DNA of 64,000 nucleotides from Rhynchopus sp. YZ270_cl-10 (lineage: Eukaryota; Euglenozoa; Diplonemea; Diplonemida; Diplonemidae). Below the pieces are notes generated by a model. The model did not search any database. It had not been told where the DNA came from and saw nothing but the letters and a program-made list of their open reading frames with translations. The stretch is from positions 992,001 to 1,056,000 of the forward strand of contig OZ037897.1 of assembly GCA_964035575.1 (NCBI GenBank), in the 5' to 3' direction. The position numbers were made by a program, and so were the translations under genes. Shown here piece after piece: positions 28,636-39,531 of the stretch. Numbering within the stretch: position 1 is the stretch's first letter; each line of letters begins with the position of its first letter.

Positions 28636-31600
28636 ATGAAGAGCGACCCAGCAAAGGGGTATCTCGGTGCCTGCGAACACTACAATGTCGACCCAGAGGT
28701 GGACCTGGTCGCAGAGCTGCGACGGTGCAATACGAGAGAGGCTGGCGGCGGGTCACGACGCTCCTCTGTGTCCGGGTCCACTGTGGTCTCCTCCGCGTCA
28801 TTAGCGTCCTATGCTTCGAAGGCAACCACCACCGACCGCAGTGCGTACCGTTGCCTGCTCCCGAACTGCGCGCACCCCTTACACGACAAGGCAGTGGAAG
28901 CGCTTCAAGTAGGTCTCGCCTCCTCCAGCGCCTCCCACCTTGCATTGCTAGAGGTAGATTTACAGGGCAATGCGCTGACCTGGAGAGGCGCGCAAAGCAT
29001 CGCAAAGCTTGCGACCCAACACAACGAAGACCTCGCTACGCTTAAGCTAGGAGAAAACACCGTTGAAGATATGGGCTGTAAAGTGCTTTGCACTGCGTTA
29101 GAGGGTTCAGCGATAAGCGTCCTGGACCTCCGTTCCAACCGCCTCACCGGGTTGTCAGGATTGTCTCTCGGGGATTTGCTTGGATCTACTCGATTGACTT
29201 CGCTTTCACTTCAAAAGAATTCTATTGATGATTCTGGTTGTTCTTACCTTGCAAAGGGGTTAGGACAAAGCAGCACCCTCATCCATCTTTCACTCCGTTT
29301 CAACCAAATAACAGATTCTGGTGTAGCATATCTAGTAGATGCAATGGAGAAAGGGGAAGGAACGCATGCGGTGTTGCAAAGCTTGGATTTAGGGGGGAAT
29401 AAGATTGGCGACGAAGGGGCCGCGTTGCTGACAAAGTTTGTGTGCAGTGGGACCGGAGCTTCTTCTTGGGGGAACCGCCCTGCAAAACGTCTTTCCTCTT
29501 TAACAAAACTGAATCTCAGATCTAATCTCATCACCGACGTCGGGGCCGTCTCTTTAACCAAAACCTTCACCCCCACCGACGGGCCTACCCCTCTGGAAGA
29601 ACTCTTTATTGGTTTCAACACCATTTCTGCTGTTGCAACCTCGAATATGATTGCCTCTGCTTGCAATTCACCTACCCTTCGTCGGCTTGACGTTCAGGGT
29701 GCACAAATCTCTGCTCACCTGGCAGCTTCGTTTATCCCTATTCTTGGAGGAAATTGTTTGAGCCATATCTTTTTCAATGCAGATTTTGAGGGTTGTGAAG
29801 GATCCCCTCTGGAAACATTGTGGAGGTTAGCTGAGAGGGCGGCAAATCACCCAGAAGTACAGGAGGTAGCCTTAGGAGGCGCAGTAGACGATGTAACAGA
29901 GTGTGTACCAGCCGGATCTGTAGGGGGGTTCTTTGGAGAAAGGGTCGGGGTAGTACTGTTGTTACAGCTGGTTCGTTCTGTTCTTTCCTACAATAGAAGC
30001 AAGCGACCTGCTCGGGGACGTGCCGGGGTGATCCATCTCTTCGCCGAGGCAGAATCGTCTACACCGATCTCAGTGGAGGAGCTAGAAAGGATCATAAATA
30101 TAATTTCTCAAAGTGCCTCGCGTGCAGATGACTCAGAAGCAAGCACCACAGGTACTCCTTTACTAGAGGCTCTACCACAACCCAGAGAGAGGGTTTCAGA
30201 GCGTGGAATTTCTCCGGTTCGGAGTGTTGTAGAACCGCGTAAAGGGGAGGAGAAATCTGATGTGTCTGTGTCTGTGTCTGCGTCTGCGTCTCCGAACCGT
30301 TCAGTACGTGTGGAGGTGCGAGGGGAGGGGGTCGAGGTGCATCCAGGGTCCCGCAGTGGAACCGCAGTGTCCTGCGGGACATTGTCGTTTTCTTCTGCCG
30401 CTACAGCGTGGTCGTTGAGCCAAGGAGTTGAAATGGAGTTGGGTGGGGTGCTGGACACAACAGTTCCTGTAGAAGCTGAGCCCTCTGTCGCGCCGAGCAC
30501 GCCTCCGGTGGAGGTGAAGGTTGCTACCCCGTCGCCCTTTGCGGATTGCGTTGTGGAGGTGGAGGAGGAGGAGGTGGAGATTGCTGTCGCGCACCACCCG
30601 CCACTCCATGAAGACGTTGAGGATGTGGTGGTGATGACGTTCGACGATATTATTACCCCTCATCCCACAGATGTACACAGTGGGGGGGATATGACCGATA
30701 TGAGTGGCGGTGCGTTGGTGGGGCAAGGGTTGGCAAGCCTAGGGCTGCTAGGAGAAGGGAGGGGGCTGGCAGTGGGGAGTGTACAGTACTCCCATCGCAG
30801 GGAGGAGACGTCGATGAAGAGCGTGATGGAGGATTTGGTGGAGGCTGCAGGAGGGCAGACGGGACAGATGCAGCAGCACCCACCAGATCTTTCCACACCA
30901 AACACCAGGCGTGAGGTTGTAGGTACCCCTTCGACAGTGGGTGCGCCGCTCCCAGGGGGGGAGTTGCCGGACAAATTTCCTCGTGTGCACTTTGCTCCAG
31001 AGCGTGGGGGTGGTGAGCCAGCAAAGTCGGTGCGTGCAACTGCAGGGTTGACGGCAAAGGAGGCGTTGGGGGAGTCACCTACACCAACTGCAATGATGGA
31101 GCTGATGGCGCGCCAGCAGGTGTGCAGGCTGGAGGAGATGCTCAAGCCGCAGATGTCTGATATGGCTGATATTGTAGAGGGGTTGCAGGAGCAGATCACG
31201 GTATGGGGGTTTCCTTTCCCCTTTTTATGGTTTCGTGATAGGTTCATTCAGCAGCTGATGTTCTTCTTTTCTTAACCAATCATGATGGAAATTTGAAAAC
31301 CTCATAAAAGGGTTCAAAGGGGCACCTAATAGGTTCCTGCTGTGTATAGAAACGGCGGTATATTTCGAACTACTCTTTTTTCTACCACAGAGGCTTGCGG
31401 AGTCGCAGAACAAAACAGACGGGCGCATTGGAGACGTTGTTGGCGTGCTTGGACACAGCCTTGACGTCAAGACAGGGGAGGCCATGCAGCGTCGTATAGA
31501 AGAGCTTGCTGCAGCGCAGGGTGCGCTCAACGACACAGTCACGCAGTCCATCCCGATGATCGCAGATGCACAGAACGCGGCAAACGTTGAGAGCAAGGAG

Positions 31601-33956
31601 CACTTCGACGCTGTGCGCAGCCTGCACACTCGGGTGTCCACTGTAGAGCAGTCACTTCAAGAGTATGCAGCACGTTCTGTGCATTTTTTTCATGTAAACC
31701 ACGAAATGGATTGTAGGACTACATGGTTGGGGTCCACCCCCCGGTACACCCGGTCATTGTACCAAAGGTACATTGTTCACGAGAGGGCTTTGATTTCAAG
31801 TCAACTTTTTTTCGGGCCCAATAAAAAGAGAAGGTCACCAAACAGATTACCAAAAAAAACAGCACCTCACACCTCCACAATAACCAAAATCACCCTCAAA
31901 AACAGCATCGCAAAAGGTGTCAGCACACGCCTCTCCCAGCATGAGGAGGAGACCGCACAGCTTCGTGCCGACCAACAGACGATAGGCCACACAGCAGCAC
32001 AGGCAGTACGCAATGTGCAGGGTGCTGTGGATGCGTTGGGCGAACGGACGCAGCGGTGTGAGGGGGAGATGGGAGGTTTTGAGGGGCGCGTGGGTGGGGT
32101 GGAGCGAGAGGCGGCTGGCATCATGCAGGCGCACAGCGCAATGCGGGTGAAGCTGGACAGCGTGCATGGGAAGGTGGAGGAGCAGCAGGAGACGCTCTCC
32201 GGCATGGCTGAACACATGAGCACGGTGGACCAGCAGCTGCAGCTGTTGGTGGATCGTTGCGACAGTGTAGAGGCGGACGGCAAGAAGCGTGACACCACGA
32301 AGCAGAGCATCCACTCCACGCTAGCAGACCTGCGAAGTCGCATGCACACAGTGGAGGAAGGCAGTGTGCGCCAGGCAAACCTCATCGAAAGCGGCTGGCA
32401 GCAGCCCCTCGAGGAGCTCAGACAGCGCACCGCGACGTCTCTCGCAAACTCCAAGAAAGCGCTCCAGAGCAACGAAAAGCTTGCCCAAGACGTCAAGGTG
32501 GTGACAGCAGACTGGTGCGACGGATTGTCGACACTCAAGCCAAAGGTATTGTTTCCCCCTTTTTTTTCATCAACTCCCCTCCGGGGTCTTGCATTTTGTC
32601 GAAAAGGAATGCCAAGGATAGGTAGGGGTGGGTATTAAATATGTCCTGATAAGCACCTTCTTTACCACATTTCTCATTGAATTAAACAGATTGAAGAGCT
32701 CTATTCTGCCTCGAACGGCTTGCAAGGGCTGACAGGGCGGGTGCGCAAGGTGGAGGAGGAGGTGCAGACAAGCCGCTCCGATGTTCACGCCATGCGTGAA
32801 CGGGTCCAGGAGGATGTGCAAGCGGTCATGGCGCGCACGCTAGCCGCCCTGCCGCAGCCTGCTGCTGCACCCACACCGATCACGTCGCCAGCTCCTTCCC
32901 AGGTGTACTCCGACCAGGTCCAGACCATCATCTCCCAACAGCAGGCCATCCTCGAGCGACTAGAAATGCTCAGTGGCCAAGTCACCTCGCATCGACAGGC
33001 CATCCAGAGCCTTGAGGTATGCCAATTGGAGCAGAGCCTTTTTTTTGCGCGAAGACCATTTTTTTCCCCCTCTGGATTTGCGCTTACAACCCCCTTTTTT
33101 TCATGCATTCTGCGTCCACTGATTGAATGGTGCGTTTTGCACTCTTTTGCACTCTTCCAACTTTCTTATCTCTCTACAGCAAAACCAATCTCAGCAGCAG
33201 CAGCACCCGACACACCAAGCACAACCACACCCCACGCACGAACCCAACCAGGTCAACGCCCTTCTCGCACAGCTCAGCGGCGCACCTATGAACGCCTCTG
33301 CCCTGTCTGGGGGCACTGCGAACTCTGTTGGGCTGTACACCGCTTCCGAGCAGGAGACACACAGCCGCGAACGGGAGGAGCTTGCTCGCGAGCTGACCAT
33401 GCTGCGGCAGGAAACCCAGGAGGCGCACTCACTGACCAGCGAGCTGCGCAAACGGCTTTCCGAGCGGCCCCTGGCCACCGGGGTGTCGGGGGACACCATG
33501 AAGCAGCTGGCGTCACGCATCGACCTTTTGGAAGAAGTGTTGAAGAGAGACCAGAAAGCAAGCCTCATTGCCTTAGAAGCGATTCTAGCAGAGCGTGGCG
33601 ACACACTGCAGGCACCGCAGCAGCCCCAGGCTGCCGCAAGCTATGGTCGACCCGATCGTGAACGGACCATCACAGATCGTGTACCGCCCCTAGGGTTGAA
33701 CGGGATTGGTGCGGTGACACCACCTGCGAAGCACACCACAGCAGCTACTCCCTCCTGGTCGCTCAGCCATAGCAGTCCCCAGGCGATGAATGTGCAGCAC
33801 CGAGGAGGAGGAGGAGGAGGAGGAGGGCAGCAGCAGCAGGTCCTGGTCGGGCGTCGCAGTCCTCTCAGGGAAATGCCGAGTGCGCCAAATAGCCAGCAGA
33901 GTACCCCGCGGTTTAATAGGCATGACCCCCGGCAGATGGTGGAGGGGGTGTATTAA
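28636..33956 (+). CDS. RI-type LRR protein with long C-terminal coiled coil
   Basis: Five exons: 28636-31200, 31391-31662, 31906-32545, 32690-33016 and 33180-33956; about 1526 aa. Donors are GTATGG, GTATGC, GTATTG and GTATGC. The acceptor of intron 2 could instead be at 31923 (same phase). Residues about 75-400 are leucine-rich repeats of the ribonuclease-inhibitor type (LEVDLQGNALTWRGAQSIA, LSLQKNSIDDSGCSYLAKGL, LNLRSNLITDVGAVSLTK). Next is a long disordered acidic/Ser/Pro region (about 490-830). The later exons encode coiled coil (for example VEQSLQ, LRADQQTIGHTAAQAVRNVQ, VDQQLQLLVDRCDSVEADGK). The end is Gln/Pro/Gly-rich with a short Gly tract. The layout resembles LRR-plus-coiled-coil centrosomal or ciliary proteins such as LRRC45, but is longer; I do not assign it. 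Intron 2 contains a dispersed repeat. Confidence 0.75.
31663..31905 (+). other. Intron of the LRR gene carrying a dispersed element
   Basis: The donor GTATGC (31663) and a phase-2-compatible acceptor AACAG (31905) bound a 243-bp segment. It includes GGGGTCCACCCC, ACCCGGTCATTGTACCAAAGG and the TACATTG/TTTCAAGTCAAC module (to about 31811), the same parts as the intergenic copy at 928-1016. The segment happens to have no stop codon in the exon frame, so retention would add about 81 residues; their composition is unlike the flanking coiled coil. Confidence 0.6.
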
Positions 33957-34186
33957 GGGAGGGGTGTGGAAAAAAAAAGGAAGAAAAAGAAAAGTACAGC
34001 CTTCGAGAGAGGGGGGCGATAATTGATAGATCCTAGCGGGTTGGTTTTTTTTTTTTTTGTTGAAATTTTTTTTAAAATAGTTCAAATTTGAGTAGATTTT
34101 TCCTGAAGTTTTCCCCATAGAAAAATGGTTTTTAAGGGTTGTGGATGTACTGTACTTTTGTGGTCTTACTATGGTTCTGGTTTTGT

Positions 34187-34237
34187 AAGGTGACTAAGCA
34201 CGAGAGGCTTAGGATCATCTTATAAACTTTTCTCTTT
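34187..34237 (+). repeat. Dispersed hairpin, CTAAGC/GCTTAG stem
   Basis: CTAAGC 34194-34199, loop ACGAGAG, GCTTAG 34207-34212. It is led by AAGGTGA and followed by GATCATCTTATAAACTTTTC. It is one of the best-preserved copies, 230 bases after the LRR gene stop. Confidence 0.65.
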
Positions 34238-34462
34238 TGGTTTTTGATTGAACAGGTGTGCACAGAGGGGCCAGGTTCGTTTGATAACGTATTCCTTTTT
34301 GTTTAGATATTGTTGTCTTCAAAGGTGCTGAAAGAGGAAAAAAATAGAGGGAGACAGATGCATCTTGTGACATAAAAAAAGAAATTGGGGAGGTCCACTT
34401 CCCGTCTGTTGAGGCATCTTCACCGCTCTCAACGTGGGACGGGTCTGATCCTTTTTTATTTA

Positions 34463-34510
34463 GGTACACATGTCACCAGAGGGCTTTGTATTTCAAATTT
34501 CATTTTTTTT
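34463..34510 (+). repeat. Dispersed TACACTG element
   Basis: GGTACACATGTCACCAGAGG, then GCTTTGTATTTCAAATTTCA and a T run. TACA/TGTA pairing is preserved. Confidence 0.5.
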
Positions 34511-35314
34511 TTAAAAGGTGACGAAGCGTTTATCTGACACTTTCCCCTCCCTCTCAAACTCACTTTTGTCTCTCGTTTTGTCCTCTCGAAGCTTTCAGCA
34601 CTTTCCTTCCCCAATAATTTTTTGATCTTTTTTTGGGGGCTCAAAACCAAAGAGTTTAACCACGCCTCATCTCATAGCGGGGATGAAATCCGTACGTATT
34701 TCCTCCTGTTTGCTGGAGGGGTATGCGGGACAGAGTTCTGTTTGGTTTCGTCCTAGGGAGGGTTTTGCCTCATACGAAATGCAAAAGTTAAACCCGGCCA
34801 GCTAAGGTATCTAAATGCTCTGGTGGTTTCCCCCTTGATACAAAGGGTGCTTGCCCTCGGAGGAGAGTGGGTGTGCATCGATTACCAATGACCATTTTTT
34901 TTTCTCAGTTTGGTTTTTGTGGTGATTTTGTGTATCTTGGCCATACTTCTTAACCAGTGTTGCTTGGATTGAGAGTGGTAGGGGAGGGCCACACACAGTC
35001 TTCAGGTCATGTCAGTGTATCTGTCATGGTAACTCCGGGAGACAGTTTCCTTCTGTTCCAGAGCTTGTGTAAGAGGACGGTCTGTGCCGAGGGGGCGCAG
35101 CAGATATGCGTCTGTGCGAAGTGCTCTTGCGGTGTGCATAAGTTCCCCATCTTTCTTTTTTAGAGACATTAGTCACTGTAGATTAGGTAAAAAAAAGAGA
35201 CACTATTCTTGTTGGTTGTGCATTGCTTCGTGGCTGTCACCTGTGCAGTGTGCCACAGAGCACGCGATTCTCATTGGTTTCTTTTATAATACCTGCACAC
35301 TGCGTTACTCCTAT

Positions 35315-35370
35315 CACACTACAGACCACTAACAACACAAAACTACTAACACAACCGAAGAGACAAGACA
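35315..35370 (+). promoter_or_regulatory. Shared 56-base leader of the paralogue array
   Basis: The 56 bases before each of the four array ATGs are essentially identical (35315, 39476, 44003 and 47891), while sequence further upstream of copy 1 is unrelated. The leader contains CACACTACAG (acceptor-like), ACTACTAACACAACCGAAG, whose TACTAAC equals the strong branch-point consensus, and a purine-rich end GAGACAAGACA before ATGG. It may carry a trans-splice acceptor or be a translation leader. Confidence 0.55.
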
Positions 35371-38344
35371 ATGGCCGACATGGAAGCACGTGTGCAGCGC
35401 AGTCTGCAGGAGGTGAAGAAGGTGTTGGACGCAACACGGAACCCCCAGCTGGCAACAGAGGTGCACCACGAGTACACGGACAAGTTCCTGCTGGCGGAGT
35501 TTGTGACGGGTGCGGCATGTGCGGGGCAGCTGCTGTGTCTGGAGGCATTGGGGCTGACGGCAGAGGGGCTTGCGAAGCTTGCGGAGGTGGGGCGGAAGCG
35601 GACAGTGACGTTGAGTCTGCGGAGTGTGGAGACGTGTGCGTTTGAGAAGAAGACCACGCGTGAGGTGGAGGACGCCACGAAGCATGTGACGGAGGTGGCT
35701 GGGCTGACGGGGACAACGAAGATCACAGACAAGGTGGTGCGGACGGTGACGGAGTACTTCTGGAATGTGGGTGTGTCGTACGAGCTGTTTGCGTATGCAG
35801 GGAACGACAAGGACGGTGCAGACCGTGTGGTGCTGTGCAGTGGCGAACGCAAGACGCAGATCAAGACACTGTGCGAGGACACACCACGACCAAAGCGCCA
35901 CGTGCACGAAGGGATGGAGACAGACCTGTCGTGGCTGGTGAAGCACGTGGAGCTGGAGGGACTGCGTGTGGGGTTCCAGGTGGACCGCCTGGCGAAGAAG
36001 TGCCACACACCACGTCGGAACGCGGATGTGGAGGAGGCGCTGCAGTGCTTGGGTGCTGTGGGGCAGTTTGGGACGCGAGTGGCAACGTACTTCCAGGGAC
36101 GTGTGTTTGCGGTTGAGCAGGACCACGGGCTGGACACAGCGTCGCTGAACGCGGTTGACGTGTTTGTGCCTGTGCTGCCGCTGCTGGAGGTGCGGGAGCA
36201 CGGTGCTGAGACTGGGGCAGTGGTGCAGGTGTCTGACCTGGTGAAGGTGTCGTCGCCAGATGTGCCTGCGAACGGGACTGTGATGCTTGCGGGAGACATG
36301 AACGCGCTGCTGGGTGGTGAGCGGAAGAGCCTGGAGGAGCGTCTGGCGCGGATGGGGACGACACTTGGCAGGGGGAAGGGACTGATCACACCTGCTGAGG
36401 GTCGTGTGGTGGTTGTGGGGAAGCACATGAGTGAGGTGGCTGTGGCACACAGGCAGGCAGTGGACTTCATTGAGCACATGCTGCGGAAGCAGCTGGTGCA
36501 GGCGATTGGGAAGGAGGTGTCGAGTGCAGACTTCACGGCGTACATGCAGTTCCACATGCGGAAGGTGATGCACGAGGCGTACACACCACGTCTGTTCAGC
36601 CACGCTGTGCGGCGTGGGGAGCACAACCCCGAGGGTGTTGTGGCACTTGAGCAGGAGGTGGGTGGGGACATGGCGGAGCCTGTGGTGACTGTGGGGCGGG
36701 AGCTTGCGGCTGCAGAGGTGGTGCCGATGCGGTTTGCGTTGAACGCGTCGTCGGACGTGCACTTTGGTGGGACGCGGCACGTGCACTCGTATGTGTGCCA
36801 CAGGTTCTCGACAGAGGCGATGCCGCGTCTGTCGCTTGTGGGACGTGCACGCCAGTTCAGCGGGTTTGTGATGATGGTGGGTGCGATTGGCGGTGCGGAC
36901 CTGTTCCTCCCGCAGCACGCGATGATTGTGCAGAACAAGGACGACCTGAAGCTGCCGCTGCTGTTGGAGGAGATCCCGACACCGAAGGAGTTCAAGGACG
37001 CGATTGAGTCGCTGTCACCCGAGCAGCAGCGCTTTGCAAAGGCGTACCGTGCGATGCAGCTTGAGGCTACGCTCTTCGGTGTGTGTGTTGTGCAGATCAA
37101 GCCGCAGCTGGAGCGTGTGCTGAACCTCCCACCCGACAGCCTGACGAAGGAGATCCGTCTCACACAGGACCTGCTGGAGCTGTTCCTCGAGTTCCAGATC
37201 CCAAGCGACCTTGTGTCGTACCAGTGCGACTCGTTTGAGGACGAGGCTGATGTGGCTGCGTCTGTCAAGGTCGAGGCTGTGCGCACACACGTTGCTGCCA
37301 TGCGTGAGATGGTCCAGAAGGTCAAGGACGACGAGCTGGCTGAGGCACAGCAGAAGCGTGAGATGGCGAAGGCATCACGTGAACCACCACAAGTGAAGCA
37401 CTACTATGGGTCTCTCGACATGTGTGCGGCGCCAATGGCGGCAGGCGGTGCACCTCCCCCTGGTGGAGCTCCACGTGCTGGTGGTGCGCCGACTTTGTCC
37501 AAGCGCAGAGGGCCTGGTGGACCACCGCCTCCACCGGGAGCACCAGCTCCAGCCGCAGCACATGCACCAGCACCACCTGCGCCGTCTGCAGAGGTGCCAG
37601 CGACTGAGCCTGCCAAGAAGCCCGACCAACCACAGCAGGTGGCAGAGAGCAACACAGCCGCAGATGGTGTGTACGACATCAGCGCACTGCCGCAAGTGCT
37701 GGAGAAGCGTTACGAGGCACTGGACGAGGAGAGCTGCCTGCGGCCAACGATCCTGAAGACGCAGGGAGCATGGCGGAAGCGCTTCCAGAAGACGCTTCTG
37801 AGCAAGGAGGAGACAACGACGCTGGCGAAGGACGCACAGAAGAAGGAGAAGGATCGTGCGTTCGACCTGCTGGACGCACTGACACGTTCGGGTGCGCTTT
37901 CTGTTGAGGACGCTGCACTGCACGTGGTGGTGGCAGCAACACACTGCTTCGACAAGACACTGATGGACACACTTGTGCAGGACAACGTGAACCCGATTGA
38001 GAAGGTGGAGCGGTCTGCACTGATTGCGGCGTCTGCTGTGCACAACCTGGCAGTGGCGAGCCTGCTCCGCGGCGACAACGCGGCACGTGTCAAGGAGCAC
38101 TCCCCGAAGCTCTTCCTTGAGTGAGTCTGACGCCTTCTTCCTCACCCACTCCCTTACTCACTCCTTCCCACAGCCTTTTGACACCTCTATCCTGTTCTGT
38201 GCACACAAGATACGTACAGGACATCCCCTTTTCACTTTTTTTTACGTTTTCGTTTTCATTCTCTGTTGCCTTTGCACACCTGCACATGACACACTCTGCT
38301 CTAACCTGAGTGTGCACAGAAACGTTGCAGACATGCTCTATTGA
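35371..38344 (+). CDS. Array paralogue 1: conserved 924-aa protein, Pro-rich linker
   Basis: Two exons, 35371-38120 and 38320-38344. The long frame alone would stop one codon after FLE, but that stop overlaps a perfect GTGAGT donor. CTCTAAC and GTGCACAG 199 bases on lead into a 25-nt exon that ends the protein as FLENVADMLY. Residues 1-665 form a globular N-terminal body with landmarks TVTEYFWNVGVSYELFAYAG, KKCHTPRRNADVEEAL (about 208-223) and DVFVPVLPLLEV. It ends in a coiled coil (about 630-667). Residues 668-766 are a variable linker, here Gly/Pro/Ala-rich with PPPPP. Residues 767 to the end are a second conserved body (DISALPQVLEKRYEALDEES, then ALHVVVAATHCFDKTLMDTL). There are no signal peptide, membrane or catalytic motifs I can name. 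I have an unverified impression that unnamed proteins with this N-terminal body occur in other protists. Confidence 0.85.
38121..38319 (+). other. 199-bp terminal intron of array paralogue 1
   Basis: The donor is GTGAGT. The branch-point-like CTCTAAC is about 15 bases before the acceptor GTGCACAG. The intron is nearly identical in all four copies (42282-42480, 46803-47001, 50700-50899). Similarity between copies persists to the TGA of the small exon and drops just after it, which supports the exon. Confidence 0.8.
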
Positions 38345-39531
38345 TTTTTGAGAATTGCATACATTTTTGATACTTATCTGTGGTGAGATGATATGTGTTT
38401 TTGTTCTATTTTTATTCGTTCAACGTGATTTTCTCTCCTTGCCTTTATGTTAGTTTGTGCAGAGTACAGATCTTGCTATCCATGTACGAGAAGCACATTT
38501 CATAGTTTCAAACTTTTTCTGTTTCACTGCACTGAAGTCAATGAAAGAGTTCCAGCTGACCCATGTGGGTGATCTGCTTATGTACCAAAGCATTACACTG
38601 CTGAGGTTAATGCCACTAACGTTTTTTTTTTTTTTCTTCTTTTTTTTCTCTTTTGCTTCGTTGTTTTATGTGACCGAGTAACGACAAGCTTTGGGACCAG
38701 AACAATATCCCACCCTTTTTTGAAGATGTATGCTCTGTTTTGCGTTGTTTTGCGCGTGATGTAATTACATTCAGCTAAACACAGAACTCTGGTGTGATCA
38801 GGGGTAGTATTCTGAACACAAATTTCGCAAACGAAGAAAAATCGAAAACAGAAAATGCGAACTATTCGCAGTGCGATTTTTTGCGATTTTTTACGATTAG
38901 GATTTCGGGTTTTGCGAATTTTGTTCCAGAAAAGTACCCCTGATCACCCCAAGAAGTGTAGTTATACAATTAATAAGGTGATATTGGACATTTGCATAGA
39001 GTAGTGTACGGTAAATGACGACACGACACGAGAGACTGCAACTTTTTCCAGTATTTCAAACGGGATGAGAAACTCTATTTCATAATATGCACACGTCTTT
39101 TTCCTTATTTTTTCAGGCAGCATTCGTTTGTTACTGAGAATATGAATCAGGGCAGCCGTGACAGGCACGTGCCGTAGTGCCCCCCAGAGGTGTCCGTGCG
39201 AGTCACACTTGGTGTGGAATTTTGATTAATATTCTCTCGCACAAAAGTTTTCAGTTTCTGCCACCACCTCTTTATGGCAGTAGTATTGCGTCGTGGCTGG
39301 CAGCGCTGTGTATGTGATGCAGCTGTTGTCGTGACTGCGTGAGGTGAGATGTGTCACTCAGTCTTCTTCATTTCATTCTGTTGCAACATAGCAACATAGC
39401 TTACGACGTACAAAGTGCACCCACACATGCCCATACTTTTATTCAGATTCTACTCTCTTCGTACGTCACCCCAATCACACTACAGACCACTAACAACACA
39501 AAACTACTAACACAACCGAAGAGACAAGACA
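38345..39531. other. Spacer between paralogues 1 and 2
   Basis: No gene. The first about 350 bases closely match the spacer after copy 3 (47027 onward), and the middle (about 38975-39190) matches 47465-47690, so this is part of the duplication unit. The stretch 38820-38930 is locally repetitive (several GCGATTTTTT/GCGAATT phrases). At about 39258 CTGCCAC and a near-complement, changed by one base here, mark the hairpin that is perfect upstream of copies 3 and 4. Confidence 0.55.

Larger units (their letters stand above)
33957..35370. other. Spacer between the LRR gene and the paralogue array
   Basis: No convincing gene. Dispersed hairpins lie at 34187 and 34463 and a fragment (AAAGGTGACGAAGCG) at 34515. 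A more G+C-balanced stretch at about 34950-35145 has short open frames but no protein-like continuity or splice sites I can defend. The final 56 bases are the leader shared with the other three array members. Confidence 0.5.

Noticed and set aside
34957-35163. Possible small Cys-rich gene upstream of the array
   Set aside because: Short frame with no homology I recognise, no splice sites, and no copy upstream of the other three paralogues.
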